Assembly: GCA_018389105.1 (NCBI GenBank)
Contig: JACATO010000132.1
Location: 1,438,501-1,502,500, forward strand
Length of the DNA: 64,000 nucleotides
Reading direction: 5' to 3'
DNA from: Nautilus pompilius
Lineage: Eukaryota > Mollusca > Cephalopoda > Nautilida > Nautilidae
Shown here: one piece after another, positions 37,401-50,750 of the stretch
Position numbering within the stretch: the stretch's first letter is position 1
Layout of the letters: each line of letters starts with the position of its first letter
Notes under the pieces: generated by a model
Told to the model about the DNA's origin: nothing
Seen by the model: the letters and a program-made list of their open reading frames with translations, nothing else
The model's database searches: none
Position numbers and translations under genes: made by a program

Positions 37401-40400
37401 TAAATAAAAGTACAGTGCATTGAGATTAGAACAATTAGGGAGGGGTGAAGTCAGGGCTTTCTGTTAAGAAACAGACTTCTCTAACAGGGTTAGCAGGTGC
37501 AAGCGCTGTAGATAATAAACCATCTCAATAGCTCAATTATTAAAAGACAATTATAGAAGAATATTATTGATTTTGATAAATCTCAATTTTTTTTTTTTAA
37601 TTTAGGCAAATGTGTACATAATGTGCAAAAAAGTATATAGAAAAATTAAGGATTGAGATAGGAAAACATAATGCCGTCTTCATCATAATTGAAGATGTCC
37701 TGCCCCTCTGAAAATCTATGAAATGCGATCCATCCAATACAGTCAGAAGTTCTATCACAAGAAAAGAAAAGAAAACCAAGGTAAGTTCTGTAATGCATTA
37801 AGCACTGCAGAGTACTTAGTAATCAGCTTATTAACACAAACAAAAATAGGTTTCGCATCATGGCTACAGCCAAGTAATCCAACCACCTTTTATCATACAG
37901 AACTAGTAAACGACTCTCACACATCCATCAATCAATTTATATCTACTTTTTTATCAGAGCATTTTGGAATGTGTTTAAAATTATGAGTTATGAGCAGCTG
38001 AAAGTACTGCCAGCTGTTTATGATTAGTCTGGGAGTTATTCAGGGAGCCTGTACCTCCTACTGGGTCCCAACTGGGTGGTCTGGGCTGGGGGAGCTTACT
38101 GATACCATGTTACGACATACTGCCATAAAATGAAACACGAGTCAGAACTGTTTCTAAAACATTGTAAACCATATTTTAATATCATTCTGGTTTAGAACTG
38201 AGTGGCTAATGAGGGCATTTCAGTAAAACACATTTTAGGTTGAAAGTCCCGACAGGCAGTATGGAGAAGGTATTAAGTGAAGTAATTGCAGCCTCCTGGA
38301 GATAAGTAAGTAAGTACTCTGCTTAAGTCAAAGCACTGCTCAAGTTATTACCGCCATTAGATGTGTTCCAAGGAACAGAAATTTTAGGTAAATAAAAATA
38401 TGCTTCTAACTTTTAAATAATTATCGTCTGTTGAAAACTTTTGTAACCAGCAAAAACAAGGTAAAGAATAATGGAAACTGAAACACGTACAAAAACTAAT
38501 TTTCTAATCTGGTGGTTAATTCATGCATAGCAGCAAATTTTGTGGAAAGAGATGTAGTAGTAATGCAGACTTTCTTACAATTTCTAAATTGTAAACAGAA
38601 CAAAACATTGTCTTTCGTGTTATCCTAGCTGAACTGACACATCTTTGGTGAATGAGAGAGAGTTTAGAAGAAAATAGTAGGACTAGTTCAGATTGTAACA
38701 GTATTCACCCGTTGGAAATTAACAAAACTAACTTCTGTAAAAGTTATAACCTTGATGTGTCAATCATACATGCATAATCTACTTCCTTTTTTTTTTCAAA
38801 ATGCAATCTAAGTTTATTTCCAAGAGAAGAAACCTTACCTGTAAACATGTGCCATGTGTTCTGAAATTAAAAGAAAACTTGGAAATTGTTGCAAAATATC
38901 CAAAAAAAATGAAAAATATAACAAATGACAAGTGAGATATGGTAGGTAATGCTTCTGATCAATCTCTGATGATTTCTCTTTCAGTTCCTGTCCTTATCAC
39001 CTGGATGGCTTTCCTATCTATTCCTCCCAATTATAGAAAATGTATCTACATCACAGCAGAATATGTTTATGGAGTGCAACTGTATTTTTGATCATTCAAA
39101 TAATTTTTATGGGTTTTTTAAACAGCTATTCTACAACTTTACCAATTGGTTTAAATGTTTATTATTATATAGTTATACAGCAGTAACAAAATTCATTAAG
39201 TTTTCTACCGGTTGAGAACGAATTAGCTCATAAGTAGAATAAAAAATGGCAAACAATAGGGTAAAATTCATATATTTTGTGCTAGACCATTACCAAGATT
39301 TGTTAATAGTGAACAAACTGGGGTTTTGAAAAAGAATGATTACATATGTATTTCAAGCTTTTTTTCAACAGCTTATAAGTTAATATTTCCATGGAACTGC
39401 CAAACTTGGTGAAAGAGAGAGCTCAAATTAATCCTATAACTGTGTAACAGGATGCCAACATTTTCATTTTTATAAGTTTTTTTTTTTTTTTATCTGATGC
39501 TCTCCATAACTTCTTGGAAATAACAAAATCATTGACGATGGAATTTGTGCACTTCCTATTTTGTTTACTTCTGGTATTCTTTGGCTCACCTACAACCGAC
39601 CATCCACTTATTTACTTTTTCTGGGATACAGGAATAAAACCATTTAATCAAACCTCATTCACCATCCAAACAGAGTCCAACCTAGGTTGATCATACCATT
39701 AATTTAATCTGATCTGAATTTTCCCTCTCTCATTAGAAGCTGAATAGTTAAAAAAGAAACAGGAGATGATTTTCAAGTTGATGGCCTGTGCAATCTAATA
39801 GGCTGCTGCTCATTTGCAAAAAAAAAAGGAAAAAGAAGCAAGATTTTCTTAATCTAAAAAAAAAAAAATCCCAACTTAATTGCTATTGATCTGTGAGTAA
39901 TGATAGAAATGAGAAGGATAATTTGCAACTATTAAAAGGATATGCATTTCAGAAAATAAAATTCTTTTTTAGTAATTAGCTGATGAAATCTCTGTCTCAT
40001 CAACTAGAACCCATTTATTTATTTATTTTTTTATTAAAAAAATTTTTGCCAAATAATTTACAGAGTATTTATAAAAGTGCTGCTCTGTTCAGAAATAAGT
40101 ACATTGTGATCGATGATCAAAAGTTCTCCAGTAATTAGCTAACAAGATTTCAGTTTATTACATTTTTATGTTTTACTACATAGACTATTAAATCGTCCTT
40201 TACTTCAGCTTGTGCAACATCAACCTGACCCTCATTCTCCCTATTTTGTTTTTCTTGATTAGAATAAAAACTACTGAATATGACCGCCATATTAAACTGG
40301 AAGTCATCTACTACATAAACAGTATTAGAAGTGTTTTTATATTTGCAACACGACTTTCTGTTAGTCAAACATCATAATTCAAAAGCAGTTTTCTTGAAAC

Positions 40401-41400
40401 TTTGAATAATCAATGGTGGACTAATATGTCTACTCCTTACTGCCTCATTAAGCTTCCATATTCTTTGACTCATAATATACAGGTTAAAATCTTATAACAT
40501 TGAGTTAGGGTTCAATAAACTAAAGTTAAGATAAATAATCTAAACGTCAGAATGCTTAAGAAGAAAACTAACTCATGGCTGCAAAATTCAGTTACTTCGT
40601 ACACGAATAAACAAAAATAGTTAGGTTGACAATGAGTGGCCGGTTGCTTTGTGTGCTTTAATTGACTTTTTTTTTTTAACCCATAACATACTGAATTATT
40701 TGACATATTTGTTTAGGAATTAATGTAGTTTTATGTTACAACTAGTGGTGTAAATGAGCCACTGATTTAACATCAATCATTGGAAAACCAACAATGGTTT
40801 CTACTTTCCCATGTAACTGACAGGTGACAGCTAGCTGACAAGGTGTTCCAGAAGCCAGTCAGAAGAGACAGCTGGACTGTTACCAAAATATTTAGATGGT
40901 TCTGCATTGCATAAAATCTCCAACAATGCAGATAACTAACCAATCAGTCCTGTTGTAAAAGATAAGAAAAAATAACAACCATTAGAGATTATCTGAATAC
41001 TTAAGAATGATACAAAATTAAAAACTCTTATCTGTGCCCCAATTCTCGGAAAATTAAACTAATTAATAAAGAGTAATTTTTAAAAATTTTCGTTATGTTA
41101 AGTTTCCAGGAAGAAAAAGTGTACAGATAATTCAAGTATAAATAAAACTTTTCTTTTATTAGGTGATCAGAACACCCGCTCAGTAAACTGTCATTTAGTT
41201 ATAAATTCAAATTAATTTATTGTTTACATAGTTTTTCATGTAAAAAGTCAATATACTAATTGAAATGCAAAGTAGTGAGAAAAACCTTAGTTTGGTGATG
41301 GACAATTTTAGCAAAAAGATTATGTCGAATCCAGTTGTGGAACTGTGAATAGGCAAAGGGAATTTTACTCAGACCAAGATACGCGTGGTAATTTTGTAAA
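34500..41400. other. Long AT-rich stretch without a recognised gene
   Basis: No family motif on either strand. A 22-nt minus-strand segment at 38839-38860 is bounded by textbook splice signals. The region 37640-37780 has overlapping open frames on both strands with splice-like edges, but which is real, if any, cannot be decided. Confidence 0.5.
38839..38860 (-). other. Possible 22-nt microexon
   Basis: On the minus strand the acceptor TTTTCTTTTAATTTCAG lies directly before the segment and the donor ACAG|GTAAGG directly after it. All three frames are open over 22 nt. The signals are strong, but there is no transcript or flanking exon to support it. Confidence 0.15.
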
Positions 41401-41419
41401 TAAGTACAAGAAAGATGTG

Positions 41420-41790
41420 CCTTTCTTTGTCTGAGCTGATTGAAGAAATGCACTGTCTGAAGATGAGACATGTTGCCAATTTTGGAGGAAATTTCCTTAG
41501 CCTATTGCATCTTCTGAACAAGATCGTGTGCTTTTAATTGAAAAAAAAATATTCAGCGATGTCCGTATTCAGAACTTTGAATAGTTTTGTACGCTGCCAG
41601 TCACAGTTGCATCTGCTGAGCAATCATTCAGCAAACTCAAGCACATGAAAAACTTCATGTGCAGCACAATGACTCAGGACAGGGTCTCTCGATTAGCAAA
41701 AGTGAACTTGCACATAAAAAACCAAAAAGACAAGTTGATTTTAGTCAAAATGATACCTTTGTAGCAAATGTTGTTAAAGGCATATTTTTA
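41420..41790 (+). mobile_element. hAT transposase C-terminal fragment
   Basis: A plus-strand frame from about 41545 reads FSDVRIQNFE, a stop, and then TLPVTVASAEQSFSKLKHMK and FMCSTMTQDRVSRLAKVNLH. This is the hAT dimerisation domain ('LPVSVASAERSFSKLK.IK...RSTM.Q.RL..LA'). A weaker helix-rich block lies just upstream in a shifted frame. The copy belongs to a different hAT clade from the one at 16.4 kb, whose motif is PASF.EAEQFFS. The catalytic core was not found upstream, so only the 3' end is recognisable. Confidence 0.8.
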
Positions 41791-41799
41791 ATAAATAAT

Positions 41800-43085
41800 G
41801 CATTTTGTCTTTTGATTCTATTGAGTAAAGGGTTACTGTAAGTAAGACTGGTACAAAGGGGCGGCTGGGGCATAAGTCAGCTGTCAGGGACACTGACTAT
41901 TATAGGCTGCATTGCTGGTGTGTATTATAGAATTAATAAAAACAACAAAAATAGAAGACATAAAAAAAAAAACAACAAACATTCACCAGTATCTGGAGAT
42001 ATACATTTGTTTTGTATGTCAAACAGAAGCTGAACATAATGTAACACCAAAACTGTTAAATGTTTCCTGACAGTTTGTATGAATACATTACTGTTTCAAA
42101 CCACAGCAGCAATGAAAAGAAAAGGAAAACCTGGCATTTGCTCTCCGAACCACCGCAGTCTGTCTGACATAACTTTTAGTTGACTAAGAAAATCTCCAAA
42201 CAAAACGTTCATTTTTTATAAATTTTGGAGCTGACGGCTGTAAGGAAAAAATAAAAAAAACTTGTCTTCAGGTGCCTGGTGGTAAGATATTACAAACTAA
42301 TAATACAAGCATAGAAAAACAAGCGAAACAACAAAGTTATGGATTTTACACTTTGAGATCGCGTATTACATGAAATTCATTTGTGACAAAGCTTATTGTC
42401 GTTCGTGGCCGTCTTTCTAAAAACTGAAATAGGAGAGAGACAACTGAAAACAAATTTGACTCTAATACTATTAGTCAAAACCATGACCTGGATATTAATA
42501 TATTAAACTTGAAATAAAAAGTAAAACTTGTTAACACAAAAAGCAAAGTACATGAACATATTGTTAATTATGTAACATTTAAATCCAAATACAATATCAC
42601 AAGAAATGTGATAATGCAACAGAAAGCCAGTCCCAACATCACATTAACATTGCAGCAAGTATTCCAGAATTCACAAGCATCCTATAGAGATCTGGTTTAT
42701 ACGAGTATAAGTATACATCCATTTTTCCACCAACTCTACTCTGGGCAGCAACACCTACAAATAAAACAGGTGTGAAAATGAATAATAAATCTGAAGAAAA
42801 GCAGAGTCTCAAATTACTCCAGAGAAAATATGTTTGCACTTGTAAATTTAACAAAAAAAAAAAATACTACTAAACAAATTTATCCAATTTCATTTTATCA
42901 TGTCATTGAGAGAAAATTAAAGTTTCAAATGTACTGTGAGTTGCTCAGGCAAAAAAAAAAAAAGAAGAAAGTTATTCAGCCAGCTTAAGCCTTTTGATGA
43001 CTCCAAGGTGTCAGGTGAACACTAGCTAAACTTGTTATTAGTCTGAGGAAGTAGAAAGACATGCTACGCTGGTCACTACCTGCTT
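41800..43085. other. Unassigned AT-rich DNA
   Basis: A minus-strand segment at 42640-42754 follows a good TTTATTTGTAG acceptor and reads QSRVGGKMDVYLYSYKPDLY before stopping at 42639. A second frame is nearly as long, and there is no recognised family. Poly-A runs are otherwise common. Confidence 0.4.
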
Positions 43086-43090
43086 CAAAA

Positions 43091-43091
43091 A

Positions 43092-43133
<42 letters not shown>

Positions 43134-43148
43134 CAGACAGACAGACAC
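43091..43148. repeat. Compound (CT)n(CA)n(GACA)n microsatellite
   Basis: Three simple motifs follow one another without spacer. The same ACAG/GACA unit recurs at 63761-63777. Confidence 0.95.
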
Positions 43149-44014
43149 AGAAATCAATAAAAAAAATCATTAACATCCAACTTGTGAATCGGCTCAAATC
43201 ACTAACACTTCTGCATCGGATTCTGACTGGAGTTTCCATAACTTGATCTTGCACATTCATTTCTTGTGGCAAGGCTAAATGTCTATTTTGTCTTTACTGT
43301 TCCCAACAAGCTAATGCCAGGCTTTCATTTCTCTGATACCCACAAAAAAAAACAACAAAAAATATTCTTTGGTTTTTGTCCACAGTAAAGCAAAGGCTTC
43401 AAGTGACAAAAGCAAGAACATTGTAGACCATATGCTTCAGATAGTATGAACCTGCATCTTATCTTTGGTGTTGGCAGAAACGTTAATCAGGTCAATGGAA
43501 AGATATCCACACATTCTATTGGAAACAGAAACCATATCAAAGTGCTGCTAAAACTGTGGTCATCACACATTTTGTGTTTGGAGCGATAGACAAATAAAAT
43601 ACAGAGGAGTACTAAGAGTTTATTGGCTCAAATACCATCGAGACAAGCACAAGTTTTATTATTACCTTTTCCCTTTTATTTTTTTAAAGATCATTTTAAA
43701 TCAAAACCACTTCAGAGAAATTTAAAACCCATTTATTTCTGTTTCATTAAACCCGTCAGTCAGATACGTGATAAACCCAGCTAATAATACAAGGAGGACA
43801 TGTTGATGGTATTTTACTCTCTTCCCTGCTAAATGCCATGAAAACACCACAAAAAAGATAGTCAGTAATTAAAAAATGGAGTTTAGATTTTTTTGCAGTC
43901 ACTCAGACTCTCAATGAGAAGTACTATGATCTACTGCTACACGAGGCACCATCACCACAAAAGAATGCAATGATCATTCGCAAATTATCTATAAGCTCCT
44001 GGGTGTGCGGCTTT

Positions 44015-44290
44015 GTTTGTTTATGGTGTCGTGAACCCCACTTTTAGGCAATGTAACCTGGTGTTAAGGAATATCAGAGAAGAGCAGACAGCTCATGGGC
44101 ACTTCATAAACACCAGGTGAACTTCAACCAAAACATCCATCATTTTTAGATGTGGGAGGAAACCAAAGTGCCTGGAAGGCGGCCATTTGATTGACTGGTG
44201 AGAAAGAGCAAAATGACTGCCAAAGAGGTATGCCAAATTGAGGCACCCCCCAACCATAATAGTTCAATGATAGAACCTTGAAAAATGGTT
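44015..44290 (-). mobile_element. SINE-like repeat, copy 1 of adjacent pair
   Basis: The core gatgtgggaggaaacc appears at about 44150-44165, shared with the copies at 11.7 kb and 44.47 kb. The end near 44250-44290 (caaccataatagttcaatgatagaacc) resembles the complement of a degraded tRNA-like head, so the copy reads on minus. Confidence 0.5.
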
Positions 44291-44329
44291 TTTGTTTGAA
44301 TGATCATGTTTTTATGTGTAGTTTTCTCG

Positions 44330-44600
44330 ACCTGATGTTGGCATATAAGAAAGCATCCATCTGAGGATGCCCATGGGTTCAGTTTCCCAAACTATGCAGA
44401 GGGGGCAGGATATGGATGTTAGCTACAGGCCTATCATAAGAAAGTCCTAATAGAAACCATGTTTTTGTCTAGATGTGGGAAGAAACCCACACAGCTGACC
44501 AGTGAGAATATGACGTCTGGAAGATATGCCAAAATGAGCTGGTCCTGACTGAGACATGAACGCAGTTTGGTAGTCTACCTCATGACTGGATATTATCATC
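44330..44600 (-). mobile_element. SINE-like repeat, copy 2 of adjacent pair
   Basis: It has the core gatgtgggaagaaaccc at about 44475. A minus-strand box B-like TGCGTTCATGTCTC lies near 44555-44570, followed by a tRNA-like head. It has the same orientation as its neighbour, from which about 40 bases separate it. Confidence 0.5.
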
Positions 44601-44609
44601 TAGTTAAAT

Positions 44610-44755
44610 CACATTATTTCATAAATCCTAAATGAAATAATGACTCAACTGCTGCTATCAGAATTATTAGCGTTTGCATGAAACATTCATTCTATTTCAC
44701 TTTAAGAGAAAAGCTGTCTTAACTGTAGACTAACTTGTTTCCGTTAGTAAGGCCC
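44610..44755. other. Spacer
   Basis: No feature seen. Confidence 0.5.
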
Positions 44756-44759
44756 TTAC

Positions 44760-44890
44760 CTGTAATGAAGCTTAGCTACAAGGTGTGTGTTGTGCATGAG
44801 ATATTTTGCTGGTGTGGATGCCGTAGTGCTGGTCATTTCTGCCACTGTTGAGAAATTTTGCACACGATTCAGCAATAACACCACTTCTAA
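44760..44890 (-). CDS. Candidate exon, unknown protein
   Basis: A 131-nt minus-strand segment lies between an ATCACCCAG acceptor and an excellent ACAG|GTAAGG donor. One frame is open for 43 codons, starting LEVVLLLNRVQNFSTVAEMT. It contains an ATG in acceptable context (GCAGAAATGA), so it could also be a first coding exon. A 30-nt segment just upstream at 45018-45047 also has a strong acceptor (CTCTTCCATTGCAG) and donor (ATCA|GTAAGTG). If both are used, every frame stops before the ATG, which fits 5' untranslated sequence. No family is recognised. Confidence 0.25.
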
Positions 44891-44899
44891 CTGGGTGAT

Positions 44900-47800
44900 T
44901 ATATATATTTTACTTAACTATGTATGCAAATAAAAGAATTTTCAAAATAAATAATATTTAAACAAAAAAAAAATAAATAAAGCATTCAATCATTAAAATA
45001 ATCTTACACTTACTGATCTTTAATAGGAATATTCATGGAAAAACTGCAATGGAAGAGACAAATGAAGTCCCCTTGGATGAAGTTACAGGCAGTGCTAATG
45101 GAAAGTCTGATACTGTTCATTTCTTCACATCCATTCATATAAACGAACACTGCAGATCCAGAGTTTTTGTTTTGTTATTTACTGATAGTAAAATGTTGTA
45201 AATAGTATAATTCTCAAATTTAAAGAAACAAACATCAATGGAAAAAAAAAAAGCAATCGAGCCAGACAGACAGATGCCTGGTTAGAAATGAAGCCCCAGG
45301 AGTCTAACCTATGAAGAATGATGACATGTAGACTGTTTTCACTGCATGTACAATAGGCTGTCGTTATAATAGTAATTTTCTAGAGCAGCAGCACAAAAAA
45401 GACATCTTTCCCTTCATTGTTTTTTTTTTTTATCAATAACTAAAGATTTGTGACACAAACAAGCATTCATATTTTGAACAAACTTTCTGTGTCTGTGTTT
45501 GGACGAGCAGACAAGCTAAGCTGGAAAATCGAACGTTCTCCAGCAAAAGGTTAATCCCCATCACGCACTACAGGAAGTGCTTTGGTGCTTGCAAATGCAA
45601 AATTCTTCATGAAAAAATTTCCAATTCTAGCTTTCTTTTTATCCAGTTGTCTTCTGAAACTTTCATTTTTCCCTTTATTCTAACTTTTTCTCTCATTTGC
45701 CAAACTCCCATCTGACCTAATCTTCCATACCATATTTTTTCCACCATTTCCTGAACTTTGTTTCCCTAACCATTCAAAAATTTATTTCGTCTGCAGACTT
45801 CAATGGACACTGAATAAAAAAAAAAATTATCCTTTTAAATGCTTCTTCTGTGATTAAGCAGGGAATTTAAAGTAATTCCATTTCAATTAGATTTACATTT
45901 GATGAGCATCTCCTCCAGGGGCCCTGGTATTCAGGGTCTTTTGACAACTGGGCACTGATATGAACTGTGGGGCTGGGAGGGGGTACACCTTGATGAGGGT
46001 TGTTGGTAAATCAATACCTAAGGGATGAGGAAGGGGAGGAAGGCAGATCTTCCTAGGATAATGTTATTTAGTAACAACCCAAGACTCAATAGCTTTTTCA
46101 GAGGCAGATATTGCCATGGACATTGAAGATTTATGTAGATCTTTCCACTCATGCATGACTACCACAGCAGATTAATGGCTTTTCATGGCAATAAAGAATA
46201 ACCTTTCTATTTAGAAAAGTGTTAGCTTTTCTGGCATTGGTCAGCCAGTTAGTTGGTTCTCAGGGTCATTAAGTTTGTCCTTTTTATCTGGTAACTTGTG
46301 GGGCCATTTCAAAACTACAAAACTTTTAAGATTTGTAGGAGCAATATCGTGGAAGGTTTGATAAGAACCCTCTCCTCTCACACAGTAATTAAAAACCAAG
46401 TGTAGCTAGTTATGGTGTACTAGCCCAAAGGCAGTTACTCTGTTATTTCCTGGTGTTTTGTCTCCAGCACAAGCCAGTTCTTTAACCCCAAGCTTTCGAC
46501 AAAACTGTACAAGTCTCAGAATTCTAACAAGGGAGAAAAAATCTGTAATTTAAGTATTAAACATAAAATTCAAAATGAATGAGCCAAAGTTTGAAAGAAT
46601 ACAGAGAAACACCTGCTAAATATACTACTCAAAAGTTTAAGACTATATCCACATCTTAAGTAAATTAGATGAAGCATCGAATAGACATATAATTAATGGA
46701 TTATTCATTATCAGGAAAAGCTAAGTACAAAAGTTTGCATAATCCCATTAATTACACTCAGTGACATTGAACGATACCCTCTATTGACCGCAGTATTGTT
46801 AATGGTTGAATTGTGGCTTTCAGCATGCACAGAGTACTGAGAGAGTAAAAAAATCTTGTTGGAGACACGGTTTCATAATCAGTACTAGGCAGACTTGGAG
46901 GCCAACATGGCTACAGGCACTTGCTGGTCTTATCCATTACTAGTGTTTTTGACATCAGTCCTGTTACAAGTGCTCAAAATAGGTTAATAACATACTCTAG
47001 TTTTTCAAGCAATGATCAATACAGATCAGCGCTTCACATTGTATGGAGTCCAGGTGCCAACCTCTAAATATTATGTACAATAAGGATAACGAACCCAGGC
47101 CATGATTTTTTTGGCTAATTTTTTTTTTACCTTTTGAAATAGTTTGAGAAGTAAATCCTGGTTTAGTCAGGTGCAACTTGTGTATGCATAGGTTCAAGCT
47201 ACAGCCTAAAAGTAGAAGAACTGCTTTCCATAACAAACTTCAACCCTGTATTAATCAGGGTTGTTTTTTCACTTTATATTCTCTCCAATTTTACATGAAA
47301 GTATCATTAATACAAACTTTTTAAATGGATCTTTATCTATTTTGTACCTCTCTGAAGTAAAATAATTGTTTCATTTTTTTATAAATCTTATTTACATAAT
47401 AGTACATAACAACAACAGAAAATTGGCAAAATAATACCATAAGTAGATTAATTAATTTTAAATTGCATAAAAAAATTATAGTGCAATACACATTATTAAG
47501 CCTTTAATACCAATTGTCTAATGCATTTTTATATAGTAAATACTCTATAATAAGTTAATTCGTATCTCTACACACCTGAGCTACTTTACCTGTAAATAGC
47601 ATTCAGGAGTTTATTTGTGGCCTGAGTGTGTGCTAACTAGATTTTAAGAAAGATTAAAATATGGGAAACTCTGCCATTTTATATCAGTTCTCTACAGCTC
47701 TTTAGATTATATCAAATTTTCTCTATACTCCCCCCCCATTCTCAGAGTAATTGTTGTTTTTATTTTTTTTTAAGGGTGGCAAAAAATTTCTTTTGTTTAC

Positions 47801-49990
47801 ATAGAAGCTTTTCTGTTTCATCCCAGCTCCAATAACCAGGCTCCCTAGATACAAAAAATCTATTCATTTACATACATCAAGAGCATTGTGCCTCATGGCA
47901 TAGCATCAGACTTTGGAAAGAGAATGTTCCTAACAACAGGAAGTCAAATCTGGCAATACTCAAAGTATGACTCATACATTTGCAAAAACCAATTTGTAAA
48001 GAAATGTAGAAGAAAAAAAAAGAGAGAGAAAATGAATGGTTAAGTATGTTTAACCTTATATATTTGCATATGTAACTAATCAGAAATGTACAGCAGTATA
48101 CTTGCTATATATAGAAATGCCACTGAACACTGAAATGTATGAAAGCTAAAAAAAAACAAAGAGGAGGAGGAGGAGGAGACAGGAGCCATGTAGATAAATG
48201 GAATGTCTGAATACATTTCTCTCTCTCTCTTAGCGACACTTCTTATTATCAGTCCCACTGGTTTTTGGCTTTTTTTTTTTTTTTTATAGATCTGGCTAAA
48301 AACAAGAAATCTTTAAATTCTTCTCTCTTATTATTACTATTTGAAATATCAGTCATTTTTATTAAATTGTTGACTACAATAAGCATTAGCTACCTTGTAG
48401 CAACTATTTTTAAGAAAATAAATTACTTTCTTGAAAATCTTCAATCAACAGACCCCGAATGATGATCAAGCTCGACAACAGCTTCTTCTTCCTATGGAAA
48501 TGTTCAATGTCCAAGTCTGCATCTGCTGGAGCATTAACAAATTTCATCTCTCTATAATCTCATCTCTGATAAATGAGCTTTCATTATCTCATCTGAATTT
48601 GCAAAATTCTCCTTTAAATATTTATTCTATTTCATAATAAGCATAGAAGCTTATTATCAAAATTATTTTAAAATATCTATTTATCAAACTAAACTTATAT
48701 TCATTGTAGATTCCATATTCAGAGTAAAATTAAACTTTTTTTTATGTTCAGTGGGAGAGTCACCTAGAAAAAAAATAAAAGGACTTTACAGGCCGTTTGA
48801 TAGCACTAAGCCTATACACTCAGTCGATTTATCAAAATACAGCATGGACACTTAATAATTAAGTCAACAATTCTGGGCCTTAAAGCTGTAAGAAAACAAA
48901 GCAAGTCCAAAAGCTGTTACTAACTGCTTGACAGTTCACATACAAGAAAACAATAATAATAATAATACCCCACACACATACACTTATGCTGCTGCTTTGG
49001 CTAATAAAATTCAAATACTTGTGGCATCATCAGCCTGTTGTTAGCAAACTCCACCATTGTATATACCTTTCTTCAAAACACAAACCATCAAAAGAATGTT
49101 GTAATGAACATTTCAACAGGTTAAGGACAAATGTAATCAAAAATATAGTTGAAAAAAATTAAAAATAATCTAACATTTTTGTTTTAATAAATTTTCATAA
49201 TGTCATCAGTAGAGATAAGTAAAATACACTCATATTGTAAATTATGGCACCATGTAAAATTAATAGAGTTCATGAGAGCTCTAATACCATTTGCGCGTTA
49301 AAAAGTCAAACAGCAACCAACACTTCCTTGTAGCTACTAATTAGAATAAAGGAGACCATCAGAGCTAGTTGTTACGGCTTCCTAATCAAAATTATAATGA
49401 GAATCTATAATCAAAGCCACATGCTCTGACCTGTGATCCGAAGGTCAAAGCTTATGACACCAATGATAGGTTATCGATACATTTAATTTGGAATTACTGG
49501 TGCTATAACAACTTGCACCAGTAGCAACCAGTCCCAATCCCCTATGCTGTTTTCTACATGTGGTCTTTACCAATAATTTTTGATAATGCATAGCTGTTTC
49601 TCTTTAAGATTTGTCAACATCAGTCAGTCAAAAGTGATGGTTATCATCTTATTTGGTATACCATTCCTCTAGGAAAACTCTAAATCATATACATTTTTTT
49701 AGAAAATGACATCAAATTAAATAAGTTCTCACTGAAATAATTTTTACCTTTGGCCAGATTAAATACTAAATTTTCAAATTGAAAAAGTGCATAAAGCGCA
49801 TATCCCTTTAATTCTTCTATAAAGTGTAAAGTTATGTATTTAAATAAATACTGAGATAAATTTCTGCCCAATCTCTGGTTTAATTCACTAAAATAGCAGT
49901 GAATATCAATGTATGGATTATCTGGCTGATGGTTTTGAGATATCCCCCTACATGATGATCAATAAAAGGAAGATGTGATTATAGAAGAAG
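44900..49990. other. Long AT-rich stretch without a recognised gene
   Basis: It contains a (GGA)n run at 48161-48178 and poly-T near 48273. At 47890-47960 there is a possible degraded tRNA-like SINE head on plus (TGGCATAGCATCAG, then AGTCAAATCTGG). A splice-flanked minus segment at about 49749-49822 is open in one frame. None of these is strong. Confidence 0.5.
48161..48178. repeat. (GAG)n microsatellite
   Basis: Six GAG units. Confidence 0.9.
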
Positions 49991-50014
49991 CTACACTGAA
50001 CAGTTTACCTAGGA

Positions 50015-50130
50015 AAGACACCTGTGAATGTCGGCGACAGTTCTAATGTAGTTAACGCGGCAATTATTGAGTGGAAAGAATGGATTTGTTATGGCTCGTC
50101 AGCCCGCTGCTCGCTACGTTCGGATGCCAA
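50015..50130. promoter_or_regulatory. CpG-rich patch
   Basis: About nine CpGs occur in some 110 bases, including tgtcggcgaca and aacgcgg, in an otherwise CpG-poor region. On plus, two ATGs open short frames (MDLLWLVSPLLATFGCQL and MARQPAARYVRMPTEGEKYF). On minus, a strong acceptor (TTTTTCTCCTTCAG) opens into the patch and a CCTAG|GTAAAC donor closes it near 50010, but all three frames stop. It could be a promoter, a non-coding exon or a terminal exon. Confidence 0.3.
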
Positions 50131-50750
50131 CTGAAGGAGAAAAATATTTTGAATTTAATTTAATTACTTTAAAACGGAAACTGCTTGTGGCATAGAAAGT
50201 TCTATAAATTGACAGATAAACAAACACGTCAGCAGAGGTAGAATGCTGTTGTGTAATTTGCTTCTTGACAGAAATGATAGAGATAGAAGGAAGATGCACT
50301 CGCCCCACCCACCCCTCCTTGCTGATTGACCAAGCTGGAAATCTAAAAGATGTTTCTACAATGAAAGAAAGGAACAGCAAAATAGACAAATATTATTACA
50401 AATGTGTGTATGTATCATAATACCTCAGAGTCCAATGCTTAAGAGTGAAAGTATGAAAAAATACCAATAATACCTGCCAACTTTAATCTATTGTTTTATT
50501 TTCTTATGCAGTTGTAGACAGGTACTGCTAAAAATATATATATAGATAAACAATGAGGTCCTCAGCATCTTCACACTCTTGATTCAGGGTCCCGCTGAGA
50601 AATATTAAGGGTGTTGGACAACTTGAGATAAAAAATGAGATTACAATGAATTCATAGCATTTGCTGTAAAAATGGTTTTTAAAAACATTCTGGTCATACT
50701 AGTTTAATTAATAAATATATTAAATTGGTGTAATAAAAGACTAGACTTAC

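Noticed and set aside
42640-42754. Minus-strand segment with PDLYRMLV, resembling an armadillo-type helix of CTNNBL1
   Set aside because: The match is about ten residues, a second frame is nearly as open, and the donor is poor.
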